From assembly GCA_017792405.1 (NCBI GenBank), contig CP051231.1, positions 1,032,011 through 1,096,010 of the forward strand: a stretch of DNA of 64,000 nucleotides, in the 5' to 3' direction. This document shows positions 16,022 to 25,214 of this stretch, piece by piece. The notes beneath the pieces are model-generated. The model had not been told where the DNA came from. It saw only the letters and a program-made list of their open reading frames with translations, and ran no database searches. The translations under genes and the position numbers were made by a program. The stretch comes from Oceanicola sp. Lineage in GTDB: Bacteria; Pseudomonadota; Alphaproteobacteria; Rhodobacterales; Rhodobacteraceae. Every line of letters starts with the position of its first letter. The first letter of the stretch is position 1.

Positions 16022-19000
16022 CTATTCGGCGGCGCGAATGTGGGGCGGTTTGCCGGTGCCGTCCTTGCTTTCGTCCTTTGCGTCTTCCGCATCGGTATCG
16101 GTCGTCGGCTCATCGGTCGAAGCCGCTGCCTCAGGCTCGGCGGAAGACTCCTCCGGCACCTCCGGCGCGCCCTTGCCCTCTTCCACCTCGGCCTCCACCA
16201 CCAGGGCCTCTTCCTCGGACCAGATGATCTCGGGGCTTTTAACCTTGCGGGCGGCGCGGGCGAGGGAGGCATCGCGGGCGACGCGGCTGGAGCGGCCGAG
16301 GGCCACCTTGCCGACGCTCCGTAGGCCCCAATAGGCGCCCTTGGAGGCCCAGATGCGCAGGGCCAGCATCGACGGGGTGAAGACAAGCGTGAGGATCGTG
16401 GCGGTGCCGAGGCCGAAGACGACGGCGGTGGCCAACTGCTTCCACCAGAGCGCGGTGGGGCTGTCGAGTGAGTAGCCGCCGTTGATGAAATCGAGGCTGA
16501 GGCCCAGCATCATCGGGGTCAGGCCCGCCATGGTGGTGATGGTGGTCAGCAGCACCGGGCGCAGCCGCGCCTCGGCGGTGCGGATCACCGCCTCCAGCCT
16601 CGGCATATAGGCGGAGAACTCCTGATAGGTATCGATCAGCACAATGTTGTTGTTCACCACGATCCCAGCCAGCGCGACGATCCCGGTGCCGGTCATGATG
16701 ATCGAGAAGGGCTGGCCGAGCAGCAGCATGCCCCAGAGCACCCCGGCGGTGGAGAGCACCACGGCCAGCAGCACCAGAACGGCGTTGTAGAAGCTATTGA
16801 ACTGCGCCAGCAGGATCACGAACATCATCCCCAGCGCCATGCCGAAGGCGCTGACGAGGAAGGCCTGGCTCTCTTCCTGGTCTTCCTGATCGCCGGTCCA
16901 CTCCCAGTCGATGCCGGTGGGCAGGGGGCTCTCTTCGCCCGAGAGCCATTCCGTCAGTACGGCGATGCGCTCGTTGGCATTGACCGAAACCTTGCTGGCC
17001 CCGGCATAGCGGCCGCCGGGCGCGATCAGCGCATCGGCCTCCTCAGCGGGCACCACGGCGAGGGTAGTGGCTTCGGCGCCCTCGCCTTCGACCAGCTTGG
17101 TCAGGCCGGGGGCGACGTCGGCCTTCACATCGTAGATCCGGCGCTGGTCTACCCGGTCGATCCGGCCGATCTTGGCGACCGGTTTGCGGGTGATGAAATT
17201 GGAGAGCGGCACGAGCCCGTCCGCGGTGCGCACCTTCAGCTCGTCGAGGGTGGAAAGCACGCGGTCTTCCCGCGGCAGGCGCACGCGGATCTCGATCTCT
17301 TCGTCCGAACTGTCCACCCGCATGGTGTCGAGCAGGATGCCGCGGGTCACCAGTTGCACCATCGCGCCCACGGTGGCCACATCGGCGCCGTAGCGCCCGG
17401 CCTTCTCGACATCCACGTCGATCTGCCAGTCGATGCCGGGCAGGGGGGTGGTGTCTTCAAGGTCGATCACGCCGGGCAGGCTCTCGAGCTTGGCACGGAC
17501 GGTCGCGACCGACTCCTCCAGCGCGGCAAAGTCATTGCCCGACAGGCGCAGGTGGATCGGCTTGCCCGCGCCGGGGCCCATCGCGAGATTGAGAATCTCC
17601 GGCTGGATGCCGGGGATGTCGAGCACCGCCTCTTCGATCTTCTCGAGGATCACGTCGCCATCGAGCTCGGCGAGGGTCACGTCATGGGTGCGGGCGTATT
17701 CGGGGCGGTCCTCCCACGGGATCAGCTCCAACTGGATCTGGCCCACGGTATCCAGCGGGGACTGGCTGCCGCCGGTGTTGGAGTTCAGCCCGCCCTCGCC
17801 GGCGAAGGCAAAGGCGCTTTCGATGCCGGGGATATGGCTCATCGCCTCCTCGACCTCGCGCACCATTTCGTCTTTCTCCTCAAGGCTGAGGTTGCCGCGT
17901 GCGCGGACATAGACGATGGCCTGCTCCGGCTCGCTCTCGACAAAGAAATCGACGCCGTTGTTGTTGGCCCCGTAGTAGCCGAAGGTGAAGATCACGAAGA
18001 AGCCGACGGCCCCGATCGTGACAAGCGGCATGATCGGATTGCCCGCGATCATCTTGATCACCCAGCCAAAGGGCGAGCGGCGGTGGCCGGCCTTGACCCG
18101 CTTGGCGCGGCGCTCGATGCGGGCGGCGTCCAGCGTGATGGAGGCGAGGAAGGCGGCGGCGACAAAGAGCAGCAGCCCCGGCAGCGCGGCCATGAAGCCG
18201 GAGAAGGGGGAGGTGCCGCCGAAGAGGTAGCCGGGGTTGATGCATTGCAGCGCGGCGATGAAAAGCAGGTAGAGCGAAGGCACCACCAGCACGGCCCGCA
18301 CCCACCACGGAAAGCGGCGGAGGCCCTCTGAGGCGTTGTGGAACATCCGGCTCATCCGGCCAGAGACACCGCCGAGCACCGGAAGATACACGAGTGCCAC
18401 TAAGAGAGAGGCGGAGAGCACGAAGATGAGCGTGACCGGCAGCATCCCCATGAATTGCCCGGCCACACCGGGCCAGAACAACATGGGAAGGAAGGCGCAA
18501 AGCGTGGTCGCGGTGGAGCTGACGATGGGCCAGAACATCCGCTTGGCGGCCTCGACATAGGCATGCATCGGCCCGACGCCCTGGGATATGCGCTTGTCGG
18601 CGTATTCCACCACGACGATCGCGCCATCCACCAGCATCCCCACTGCGAGGATCAGGCCGAACATCACGATGTTCGACACGGTGATGCCCATGATCGAGAG
18701 GAACACAAAGCAGAGCAGGAAGCTGATGGGAATCGCGATGCCCACCAGCATGGCGGGGCGGATGCCGAGCGCGGCCAGCACCACGATGGCCACCAGCGCG
18801 ATGGCGGTCATCACCGAGCCTTCGAGCTGGCTCACCATCGACTTAACCACCCGGCTCTGGTCGTTGGAGGTGCCGACCCGGATCGCATCGCGCAGCTCCG
18901 GCGGCCATTTGGCCATCTCGGCATCCACCGTCTCGCGGATCGCGGCGGCGGTGTCGATGATGTTGTAACCCTTCTTCTTGGAGACCTGCAGCGCCACCGT

Positions 19001-19831
19001 GTTGACCCCGTTGAAGCGGGCGGTGCCGGTGCGGTCTTCGAAGGTGAGGCGGATGTCGGCCAGATCGCCCAGGGTGACGATGCTGTCGCCGTTCACCTTG
19101 ACCGGCAGGTTCAGCACGTCCTGGCTGGTCTCGAAGCTGGCGGGGATCTTGACCGAAAACGCACCGGTGGGTGTTTCGATCTCGCCCGCCGCGATGAGCT
19201 GGTTGTTGTTCTGCACAACCGAGATCAGCTCACCGGCGGTGACGTTGTAGCTCTCGAGCTTCAGCGGATCGATCACAACCTCGAGCATTTCGTCGCGGTG
19301 GCCGGCGAGGCTGGCCTCCAGCACCGGCTCCAGCCCTTCGAGACTGTCCTGCAAGTCCTTGGCGACCTTCACCAAAGTGCGCTCGGGCAGGGCGCCGGTG
19401 AGGTTGACGATGATGATCGGGAACTCGGAAAAGTTGATCTCACCGATGGTGTAATTGTCGGCCCCTTCGGGGAAGTTGGCCTCGGCGGTGTTCATCGCGG
19501 CGCGCACATCGGCCAGCGTGGCGGACTTGTCCCAGCCGAACTCGAACTCAAGCACCACGTTGGCGTAGCCCTCGGTGGCCACGCCCTGCATGGTCTTGAG
19601 CCCGTCGAGATCGGAAAGCTCGGTTTCCATCGGCTTGACCAGCATCTTCTCGGCGTCTGCCGCCGAAATGCCGGGGAAGGGGACCGAGACGAAGACCGCC
19701 GGAATCTCGATATCCGGCTCGCCCTCTTTTGGCAGGCTGAGGTAGGTCGCCCAGCCCACGAGGATCGACATCGCCACGAAGGCGAGGATCATCCTGGCGC
19801 GGGCGGCGGCCCAGTCGACGATACCTGTCAT
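16022..19831 (-). CDS. RND efflux transporter, permease subunit
   Basis: A 1269-residue inner-membrane proton-driven pump, longer than the usual 1020-1060. It starts MTGIVDWAAARARMILAFVAM. The TM4 motif reads GMLVDGAIVVVEYADK, keeping one of the two relay aspartates of AcrB and replacing the other by glycine. Between the usual TM6 and TM7 are two extra hydrophobic segments (AVLVVPSLYLLFIAAL and LPGLLLFVAAAFLASITLDA), giving a likely 14-helix protein. The last about 75 residues are an acidic, disordered cytoplasmic tail. It is coupled by ATGA to its adaptor gene. Substrates are unknown. Confidence 0.92.
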   Translation of the reverse strand: MTGIVDWAAARARMILAFVAMSILVGWATYLSLPKEGEPDIEIPAVFVSVPFPGISAADAEKMLVKPMETELSDLDGLKTMQGVATEGYANVVLEFEFGWDKSATLADVRAAMNTAEANFPEGADNYTIGEINFSEFPIIIVNLTGALPERTLVKVAKDLQDSLEGLEPVLEASLAGHRDEMLEVVIDPLKLESYNVTAGELISVVQNNNQLIAAGEIETPTGAFSVKIPASFETSQDVLNLPVKVNGDSIVTLGDLADIRLTFEDRTGTARFNGVNTVALQVSKKKGYNIIDTAAAIRETVDAEMAKWPPELRDAIRVGTSNDQSRVVKSMVSQLEGSVMTAIALVAIVVLAALGIRPAMLVGIAIPISFLLCFVFLSIMGITVSNIVMFGLILAVGMLVDGAIVVVEYADKRISQGVGPMHAYVEAAKRMFWPIVSSTATTLCAFLPMLFWPGVAGQFMGMLPVTLIFVLSASLLVALVYLPVLGGVSGRMSRMFHNASEGLRRFPWWVRAVLVVPSLYLLFIAALQCINPGYLFGGTSPFSGFMAALPGLLLFVAAAFLASITLDAARIERRAKRVKAGHRRSPFGWVIKMIAGNPIMPLVTIGAVGFFVIFTFGYYGANNNGVDFFVESEPEQAIVYVRARGNLSLEEKDEMVREVEEAMSHIPGIESAFAFAGEGGLNSNTGGSQSPLDTVGQIQLELIPWEDRPEYARTHDVTLAELDGDVILEKIEEAVLDIPGIQPEILNLAMGPGAGKPIHLRLSGNDFAALEESVATVRAKLESLPGVIDLEDTTPLPGIDWQIDVDVEKAGRYGADVATVGAMVQLVTRGILLDTMRVDSSDEEIEIRVRLPREDRVLSTLDELKVRTADGLVPLSNFITRKPVAKIGRIDRVDQRRIYDVKADVAPGLTKLVEGEGAEATTLAVVPAEEADALIAPGGRYAGASKVSVNANERIAVLTEWLSGEESPLPTGIDWEWTGDQEDQEESQAFLVSAFGMALGMMFVILLAQFNSFYNAVLVLLAVVLSTAGVLWGMLLLGQPFSIIMTGTGIVALAGIVVNNNIVLIDTYQEFSAYMPRLEAVIRTAEARLRPVLLTTITTMAGLTPMMLGLSLDFINGGYSLDSPTALWWKQLATAVVFGLGTATILTLVFTPSMLALRIWASKGAYWGLRSVGKVALGRSSRVARDASLARAARKVKSPEIIWSEEEALVVEAEVEEGKGAPEVPEESSAEPEAAASTDEPTTDTDAEDAKDESKDGTGKPPHIRAAE

Positions 19832-21081
19832 TGGGTCAGCTCCTCAAGAGTGACCTTCACCGGCACACCGTCCACCACATATTCCTGCCCGCGTGTGATC
19901 ACCGTGACCGCCTCGGGCAGGCCGGTGACCCAGATGCCATCGACCGTATCACGCAGCACGGTGACCGGGGCGAAGCGGGCCATGTTCTCGGTGTCGACCC
20001 AGCGCACGCCGAGCAGCCCGTCATCATCGAGGGTGAGCGAGGATTGCGGCAGCAGATGGGCTTGCGCGCCCTCGGCGGAAATGGCGATCTCGACCGTCTG
20101 GCCATCGCGAATGGCGAGGTCGGCGTTGGGCACCTGCACCTCGATGCGGAAGGTGCGGGTCTGGGCATCGGCGGAGCGCGAGATGAAGGTGACCTCGCCC
20201 ATGACCTCATCACCGGTGGCCAGCCGCGCCCCGGCGCCGGCGCCGGTTTCGACCCGGCCCACCTCGGTTTCTGGAATAAAGCCGACCAGCTTGATCGGGT
20301 CGAGCTGGAGAATGGTGGCGCAGTCGGAGCCGGCCTGAAGCAGCACGCCGAGCTCGGCGCTGTCGCTCTCCAGCAGGCCGGAGAAGGGGGCGGTGATAGT
20401 GAGCCGCTCAATCTCTTTCTGGGCGGAAGCTACGGCAGCCTCGGCGGTTTGCACCTGGCTCTTGGCACCCTCGACGCCCGATTGCGCCGCCTGAACAGCG
20501 GCGCGGGCGGAGGAGACCCCGGCCCGGGTCGCCGCTACGCGGGTATCGGAGGCATAGCCCCCCTGCGAAAGCTGGCTGGCCGCGCGATCATTGATCTCGG
20601 CCTCTTCCAAGGCGGCCTGCGCCTCTGCCACGCGGGCCTCGGCCTCGGGCAGCCCGGCGCGGGCGGAGGCAAGCTGCGCTTCTGCCTGTGCCAGCTGGGT
20701 CTGCCGTGTGCCCGGATCGATCTCGCAAAGCATCTGGCCGGTCTCCACGAAGGCGCCCTTGCGCAGCGGCTCCGAGATCACCTGACCGCTGGTCTCGGCC
20801 CGGACAACCACCTGACGCGCCGCCTCGGTGCGGCCACGGGTGACAACCGCGCTGTCGATCTCGCGGGCCACGCTCTCCAGCGCCATGACCGAAACGACCC
20901 GCGCCTCGCCCGCACCGGTGCCGTCTTCTTCCACCGAGCGGGGGGCCTCTTCGGCCTCGGCCACCGGCGCCTCTTCGGCATCGCCGCCGCCCGCGACAGA
21001 GAGCAGCAGATCGCGCTGCATGATCGCGAGATAGAGCACCGCTGCGACGCAGAGCGCGATGAGGATCGAAAACAGCCGCAT
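19828..21081 (-). CDS. RND efflux periplasmic adaptor (membrane fusion protein)
   Basis: A 417-residue adaptor linking the pump to an outer-membrane channel. An N-terminal helix (MRLFSILIALCVAAVLYLAI) anchors it and there is no lipobox. A lipoyl-like half (VVVRAETSGQVISEPLRKGAFVE) is followed by an Ala/Glu-rich alpha-hairpin of about 110 residues, the returning lipoyl half (ITAPFSGLLESDSAELGVLL) and beta-barrel domains. The start at 21081 has GGAGGG 8 nt upstream; a longer frame to 21168 lacks one. No outer-membrane channel gene is adjacent, so a shared TolC-like protein is probably used. Confidence 0.9.
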   Translation of the reverse strand: MRLFSILIALCVAAVLYLAIMQRDLLLSVAGGGDAEEAPVAEAEEAPRSVEEDGTGAGEARVVSVMALESVAREIDSAVVTRGRTEAARQVVVRAETSGQVISEPLRKGAFVETGQMLCEIDPGTRQTQLAQAEAQLASARAGLPEAEARVAEAQAALEEAEINDRAASQLSQGGYASDTRVAATRAGVSSARAAVQAAQSGVEGAKSQVQTAEAAVASAQKEIERLTITAPFSGLLESDSAELGVLLQAGSDCATILQLDPIKLVGFIPETEVGRVETGAGAGARLATGDEVMGEVTFISRSADAQTRTFRIEVQVPNADLAIRDGQTVEIAISAEGAQAHLLPQSSLTLDDDGLLGVRWVDTENMARFAPVTVLRDTVDGIWVTGLPEAVTVITRGQEYVVDGVPVKVTLEELTQ

Positions 21082-21175
21082 GGCCGGTCCCTCCTTGCAA
21101 CAAAGGGGCGCCGGCGCGCCCAGACAAACCTTCGCTGGTGCAGAAACCTGCACAGCCCTAAAGACCATACGGCGT

Positions 21176-21195
21176 TCTGAACCGTTTGGTTCAGA
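21176..21195. promoter_or_regulatory. Palindromic operator candidate upstream of the RND pump
   Basis: TCTGAACC, spacer GTTT, GGTTCAGA: a perfect 8-bp inverted repeat 95 bp upstream of the adaptor start and between divergent genes. The AACC-N4-GGTT core is of the kind bound by TetR-family repressors that control RND pumps. No such regulator gene is adjacent, so the repressor would act from elsewhere. Confidence 0.5.
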
Positions 21196-21401
21196 TTAGA
21201 CGGAAGCTTGACGCCGCGCAAGCAACAGTTCCCGCAGCCCTGACCGCTCCTGACAGGGGCGCCCGCGCCGCTCTGGCAAGGGCCGGGCGCGGGCGCTGCA
21301 ATCCCCTTGGCATCGGTGCGGGTTTCCGGGTAAGAAGCACCGATCTTTCGGGGCGCAGACCCCGGAGCGCAAAGAAGACGCAGGGAACAGAAGGCAGGCA
21401 G

Positions 21402-22055
21402 ATGAGCGATAGCGAGAGCTTCATCGACGAGGTCACCGAAGAGCTGCGGCGCGACAGGCTGTTTTCGCTGATGCGGCGCTACGGCTGGATCCCTCTGGTC
21501 ATCATTCTGGCGCTGGTCGGCGGCGCCGCTTGGTTCGAATGGCAGCGGTCCAGTGCGCGGGCCGAGGCTGAAGCGCGCGGAGATGCGGTGCTTGCGGCGC
21601 TCGAGGCGGAGGAGGGCGAGGCCCGGCTTTCCGCGCTCGAAGGCCTTGAAGCCGATGGTGAATTTGCTGCCGTGCTCGACCTGCTGAAAGCCGCCGAGGC
21701 GCAAAGCGCAGAGGATCCTAAGGGCGCGGCCGAGACCCTGCTGGGGGTGGCCAATGACGCCTCCCTGCCGCAGCCGTGGCGCGACCTTGCCGGGCTGAAG
21801 GCGGTGATGCTGGGAGCCGAGGCCGTGGAGCCCGACACCCGCAAGGACCTGCTCGACCGGATCGCCGCTTCGGCCTCTCCGATGGCCCGGATGGCGCGTG
21901 AGCAGCAGGTCTACCTGCTGATCGAGACGGGCGACCGCGAGGCCGCTCTGGCTGCGGCGCAGGCGCTGGTCGAGGAAGACGGCCTCAGCCGGGGCTTGCA
22001 AGAGCGGCTGTTGCAAGTGATTGTGGCACTGGGAGGAAAGCCCGAAGAGGGCTGA
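21402..22055 (+). CDS. YfgM-like tetratricopeptide-type membrane protein
   Basis: A 217-residue protein with a cytosolic N-terminus, one membrane helix (about residues 28-47, GWIPLVIILALVGGAAWFEW) and an Ala/Leu/Glu-rich helical periplasmic domain of TPR_21/YfgM type. Position supports this: yfgM-like, bamB and der are neighbours in many proteobacteria. YfgM in E. coli joins the SecYEG translocon with chaperone PpiD; the role here is inferred. The start at 21402 is chosen because the upstream part of the frame has no family resemblance. Confidence 0.8.
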   Translation: MSDSESFIDEVTEELRRDRLFSLMRRYGWIPLVIILALVGGAAWFEWQRSSARAEAEARGDAVLAALEAEEGEARLSALEGLEADGEFAAVLDLLKAAEAQSAEDPKGAAETLLGVANDASLPQPWRDLAGLKAVMLGAEAVEPDTRKDLLDRIAASASPMARMAREQQVYLLIETGDREAALAAAQALVEEDGLSRGLQERLLQVIVALGGKPEEG

Positions 22056-22124
22056 TCGGACCTGCGCTCGCAGCTTCAAGAAGGCGCGGGCCGGAGAGAT
22101 GAGACGGGGCAAGGAAGGCACGCC

Positions 22125-23453
22125 GTGAGAGCAGCAACGAAGTGGATCACCGCAGGCACGGTCCTGGCCCTGCTTTCGGCCTGTGGCCAGGGCGAGCAGC
22201 CTTTGCCCGGCAAGCGCATCGGCATTCGCGAGGCGGCCGGGGTCGCCGACATTGGCGGTGCAACGGCCCCGACCTATCGCGGCTCGGCGCCGATCTCGCT
22301 GCCCGCACCCGTGAACCACGGCTCATGGACCCACCGCAACGGCGGCCCGCAGCACCGTATCCAGCACCCGGCACTGGCTCGGAATGTGCAGGCGATCTGG
22401 CGGGCGAACATTGGCTCGGGCGACAGCCGGAAGGCCCGGATCACCGCTGATCCGGTGGCCTCGGGCGGTCGCATCTTCACGATGGACAGCCGCGCACAGG
22501 TTTCTGCCGTCTCCAGCGGCGGCGCTGTGATTTGGTCGACAGACATCACCCCGGCGCGGGATCGGACCACGGATGCCTCCGGCGGCGGCCTCGCTGTTTC
22601 AGGAAATACCCTATACGTCACAAGCGGTTACGGTGAACTCCTTGCGCTCGACGTGGCCACCGGCGGGCTGCGCTGGCGGCAGCGGTTTGATGGGCCGGTG
22701 CAGGGGACGCCCACGGTCGAGGGCGGCACGGTTTACGTGGTGAGCCGCGACAACCGGGCCTTTGCGGTTGATGCCTCCAACGGGCGTCTGAAGTGGGAGA
22801 TGCCCGGCACGCCGACGCCTTCTGTGATGTCCGGCGGGGCAGGGCCTGCGCTGACTGACCGCTCGGTGATCTTCCCGCTTGGCAACAGCCAGGTGATCGG
22901 CGCGCTGAAGCTTTCGGGCGTGCGGACGTGGTCCGAGATCATCGCCGGCGAGCGGCGCGGGCGGGCCTATACCGGCTACACCGATGTCACTGGCGACCCG
23001 GTGGTGGTGGGCAACACGGTGTACGTGGGCACCCAATCGGGCCGCACCGTGGCGCTGAACGTGGACACCGGCGAGCGGCTCTGGACCGCGCTGGATGGCG
23101 CCTATTCGCCGGTCTGGCCTGCGGGTAACTCCTTGTTTTACGTGACGGATGCCAGCCAGCTGGTGCGCGTGAGCGCTGCCACGGGCGAGACGATCTGGTC
23201 GGCCAAGCTGCCTGATTACTCGGCGCGACGGGAGCGCCGTCGCAAGGCGGTTGTCGCCCACTATGGCCCGGTTCTGGCGGGCGGGCTGCTGCGGGTGGCC
23301 TCGGATGACGGGCTGCTGCGCAGCTTCGATCCGACCTCGGGTGCCCTCGTCTCGGCGGTGGAGCTGCCCGGCGGCGCGGCGAGCAACCCGATCGTGGTGG
23401 CGGGCGCGCTCTATGTGGTCAACCGCAAGGGCCAACTGGTGGCTTTCCGTTAA
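22125..23453 (+). CDS. bamB: outer membrane assembly lipoprotein BamB (PQQ-like beta-propeller)
   Basis: A 442-residue lipoprotein of the beta-barrel assembly machinery. The start is GTG with AAGGAAGG upstream. The signal ends with lipobox LSAC, making Cys20 the acylated residue. The rest is repeated beta-propeller blades with motifs such as LLALDVATGGLRWRQ, AVDASNGRLKWEMPG and ALNVDTGERLWTALDG. It lies between a YfgM-like gene and der, the conserved neighbourhood. Compared with enteric BamB it has a longer N-terminal region before the propeller. Confidence 0.9.
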   Translation: MRAATKWITAGTVLALLSACGQGEQPLPGKRIGIREAAGVADIGGATAPTYRGSAPISLPAPVNHGSWTHRNGGPQHRIQHPALARNVQAIWRANIGSGDSRKARITADPVASGGRIFTMDSRAQVSAVSSGGAVIWSTDITPARDRTTDASGGGLAVSGNTLYVTSGYGELLALDVATGGLRWRQRFDGPVQGTPTVEGGTVYVVSRDNRAFAVDASNGRLKWEMPGTPTPSVMSGGAGPALTDRSVIFPLGNSQVIGALKLSGVRTWSEIIAGERRGRAYTGYTDVTGDPVVVGNTVYVGTQSGRTVALNVDTGERLWTALDGAYSPVWPAGNSLFYVTDASQLVRVSAATGETIWSAKLPDYSARRERRRKAVVAHYGPVLAGGLLRVASDDGLLRSFDPTSGALVSAVELPGGAASNPIVVAGALYVVNRKGQLVAFR

Positions 23454-23504
23454 GCGCAAAGCGGTGTATGAGGCGCCCTTACGCCTAAGCACCGGTCCGT
23501 TAAC

Positions 23505-24962
23505 ATGAGCTTCACACTTGCCATCGTTGGCCGCCCCAACGTTGGAAAATCCACTCTTTTCAACCGCTTGGTCGGCAAGCGACTGGCGCTGGTCGACGAT
23601 CAGCCCGGTGTGACGCGCGACCTGCGCGAAGGCGAGGCGCGCCTTGGCGACCTGCGCTTTACCGTCATCGACACCGCCGGCCTCGAAGAGGCGACCGACG
23701 AGAGCCTGCAGGGCCGGATGCGCAAGCTCACCGAGCGCGCGGTGGAAATGGCCGACATCTGCCTGTTCCTCATCGACGCGCGGGCGGGTGTGACGCCGAC
23801 CGACGAGGTTTTTGCCGATATCCTGCGCCGCAAGAACGCCCATGTGCTTGTGGGCTGTAACAAGGCCGAGGGCCACGCGGCCGAGGGCGGTATCGTTGAG
23901 GCATGGAGCCTCGGGCTGGGCGACCCGATCCCGCTGAGTGCGGAGCATGGCGAGGGCATGTCGGACCTGTTGGCTGCCTTGATGCCAGTGGTTGATGAAA
24001 TTTCGCTTAACAAGGTGGATGACAGCCCCGAAACCGAGGTTTCGGTGGAAGAGGGCGAAGAGCCAGAGCCTTGGAAACCCACGAAAAAGAAGCCGCTTCA
24101 GGTGGCCGTGGTGGGCCGCCCGAACGCGGGCAAATCGACCCTTATCAATGCGATCCTCGGCGAAGACAGGCTGCTGACCGGCCCCGAGGCGGGGATCACC
24201 CGCGACTCGATTTCGCTGGCGATCGAGTGGGACGGCGTGCCGATGCGCCTGTTCGACACCGCAGGCATGCGCAAACGCGCCAAGGTGCAGGAAAAGCTGG
24301 AGAAACTCTCGGTCTCCGACGGCCTCAGGGCGGTGAAGTTTGCCGAGGTCGTGGTGGTGCTGCTCGATGCGGCGATCCCCTTCGAGCAGCAGGATTTGCG
24401 CATTGCCGACCTTGCCGAGCGCGAGGGTCGGGCCGTGGTGGTGGCGGTCAACAAATGGGACCTCGAGCCGGAAAAACAGGCCAAGCTCAAGGGTTTGCGC
24501 GTGGCGTTCGAGAAGCTGCTGCCGCAGCTCAAGGGTGCGCCGCTGGTGACGGTTTCGGCCAAGACGGGCAGGGGGCTGGACCGGTTGCAGCAGGCGGTGG
24601 TGAAGGCCCATGAGGTCTGGAACCGCCGGGTGACCACGGCCAAGCTGAATGACTGGCTGATCTCGATGCTCGAACAGCACCCGCCGCCCGCGCCCGGGGG
24701 GCGGCGCATCAGGCTGCGCTACATGACCCAGGCCAAGACGCGGCCGCCGGGCTTTGTGGTGATGTGCTCGCACCCTGACAAGTTGCCGGAGAGCTATAAA
24801 CGCTATCTTGTCAACGGCTTGCGGGAGGACTTTGACATGCCCGGCACGCCGATCCGGCTCTATTTCCGCGGGCAAGGCGATGCGAACCCCTACAAGAACA
24901 AGACCAAGTCGACGCCCTCGCGGCTGCGCAAGCATTTGGGCAAGAAGCCCTTGGGCGAATGA
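23505..24962 (+). CDS. der: ribosome-assembly GTPase Der (EngA)
   Basis: A 485-residue essential GTPase for 50S subunit maturation. It has the diagnostic two tandem GTPase domains: GRPNVGKST at residues 9-17 with DTAG following, and GRPNAGKST near 204-212 with [15 protein letters not shown] provides the second guanine-specificity motif; in the first domain this motif is NKAE. A C-terminal KH-like domain follows ([16 protein letters not shown]). It is probably cotranscribed with bamB, 51 bp upstream. Confidence 0.96.
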   Translation: MSFTLAIVGRPNVGKSTLFNRLVGKRLALVDDQPGVTRDLREGEARLGDLRFTVIDTAGLEEATDESLQGRMRKLTERAVEMADICLFLIDARAGVTPTDEVFADILRRKNAHVLVGCNKAEGHAAEGGIVEAWSLGLGDPIPLSAEHGEGMSDLLAALMPVVDEISLNKVDDSPETEVSVEEGEEPEPWKPTKKKPLQVAVVGRPNAGKSTLINAILGEDRLLTGPEAGITRDSISLAIEWDGVPMRLFDTAGMRKRAKVQEKLEKLSVSDGLRAVKFAEVVVVLLDAAIPFEQQDLRIADLAEREGRAVVVAVNKWDLEPEKQAKLKGLRVAFEKLLPQLKGAPLVTVSAKTGRGLDRLQQAVVKAHEVWNRRVTTAKLNDWLISMLEQHPPPAPGGRRIRLRYMTQAKTRPPGFVVMCSHPDKLPESYKRYLVNGLREDFDMPGTPIRLYFRGQGDANPYKNKTKSTPSRLRKHLGKKPLGE

Positions 24963-24971
24963 GGAAATCAA

Positions 24972-24993
24972 GGTTAACGGGATACCGTTAACC
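24972..24993. promoter_or_regulatory. Perfect inverted repeat after der
   Basis: GGTTAACGG at 24972-24980 and CCGTTAACC at 24985-24993 surround GATA, 9 nt after the der stop. There is no T run, so an operator or an RNA-processing hairpin is as likely as a terminator. The phased ATGCA array begins 5 bp later. Confidence 0.45.
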
Positions 24994-24998
24994 CTGTG

Positions 24999-25050
24999 AT
25001 GCAGGGGATGCACATCCCATGCACAACTGATGCACATTCCATACATACGC
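24999..25050 (-). promoter_or_regulatory. 11-bp-phased TGCAT array, copy 2 (between der and the amidase gene)
   Basis: On the plus strand ATGCA starts at 24999, 25008, 25019 and 25030, followed by ATACA at 25041; the last four are spaced exactly 11 bp. Read on the minus strand, 25050 to 25029 matches 2231-2252 at 21 of 22 positions. The array lies 165 bp before the amidase start. Orientation relative to the likely target gene is opposite to that of copy 1. Confidence 0.55.
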
Positions 25051-25088
25051 GGTTTTTGCACATCAGCCGGCGGTTAACCGGGCGCACT

Positions 25089-25103
25089 CTCTCACCGTGA
25101 GAG
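25089..25103. promoter_or_regulatory. Short palindrome before the amidase gene
   Basis: CTCTCAC, central C, GTGAGAG: a 15-bp odd palindrome about 110 bp before the amidase start, downstream of the phased array. It is a candidate operator, and its meaning is not determined by sequence alone. Confidence 0.3.
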
Positions 25104-25214
25104 GGTCGCGGCGCCGTGAACTGCGCGCGCTTGGTGCGCTGCGGGGCCTCGTGTAGAACGGGGCAAAACAGGCGGGCTCCGCAGATGGCAGGGCCGGTAT
25201 CAAGCGGGGCACCA

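Noticed and set aside
22611..25061. Minus-strand open frame of about 816 codons opposite bamB and der
   Set aside because: Shadow of conserved genes; no family resemblance.
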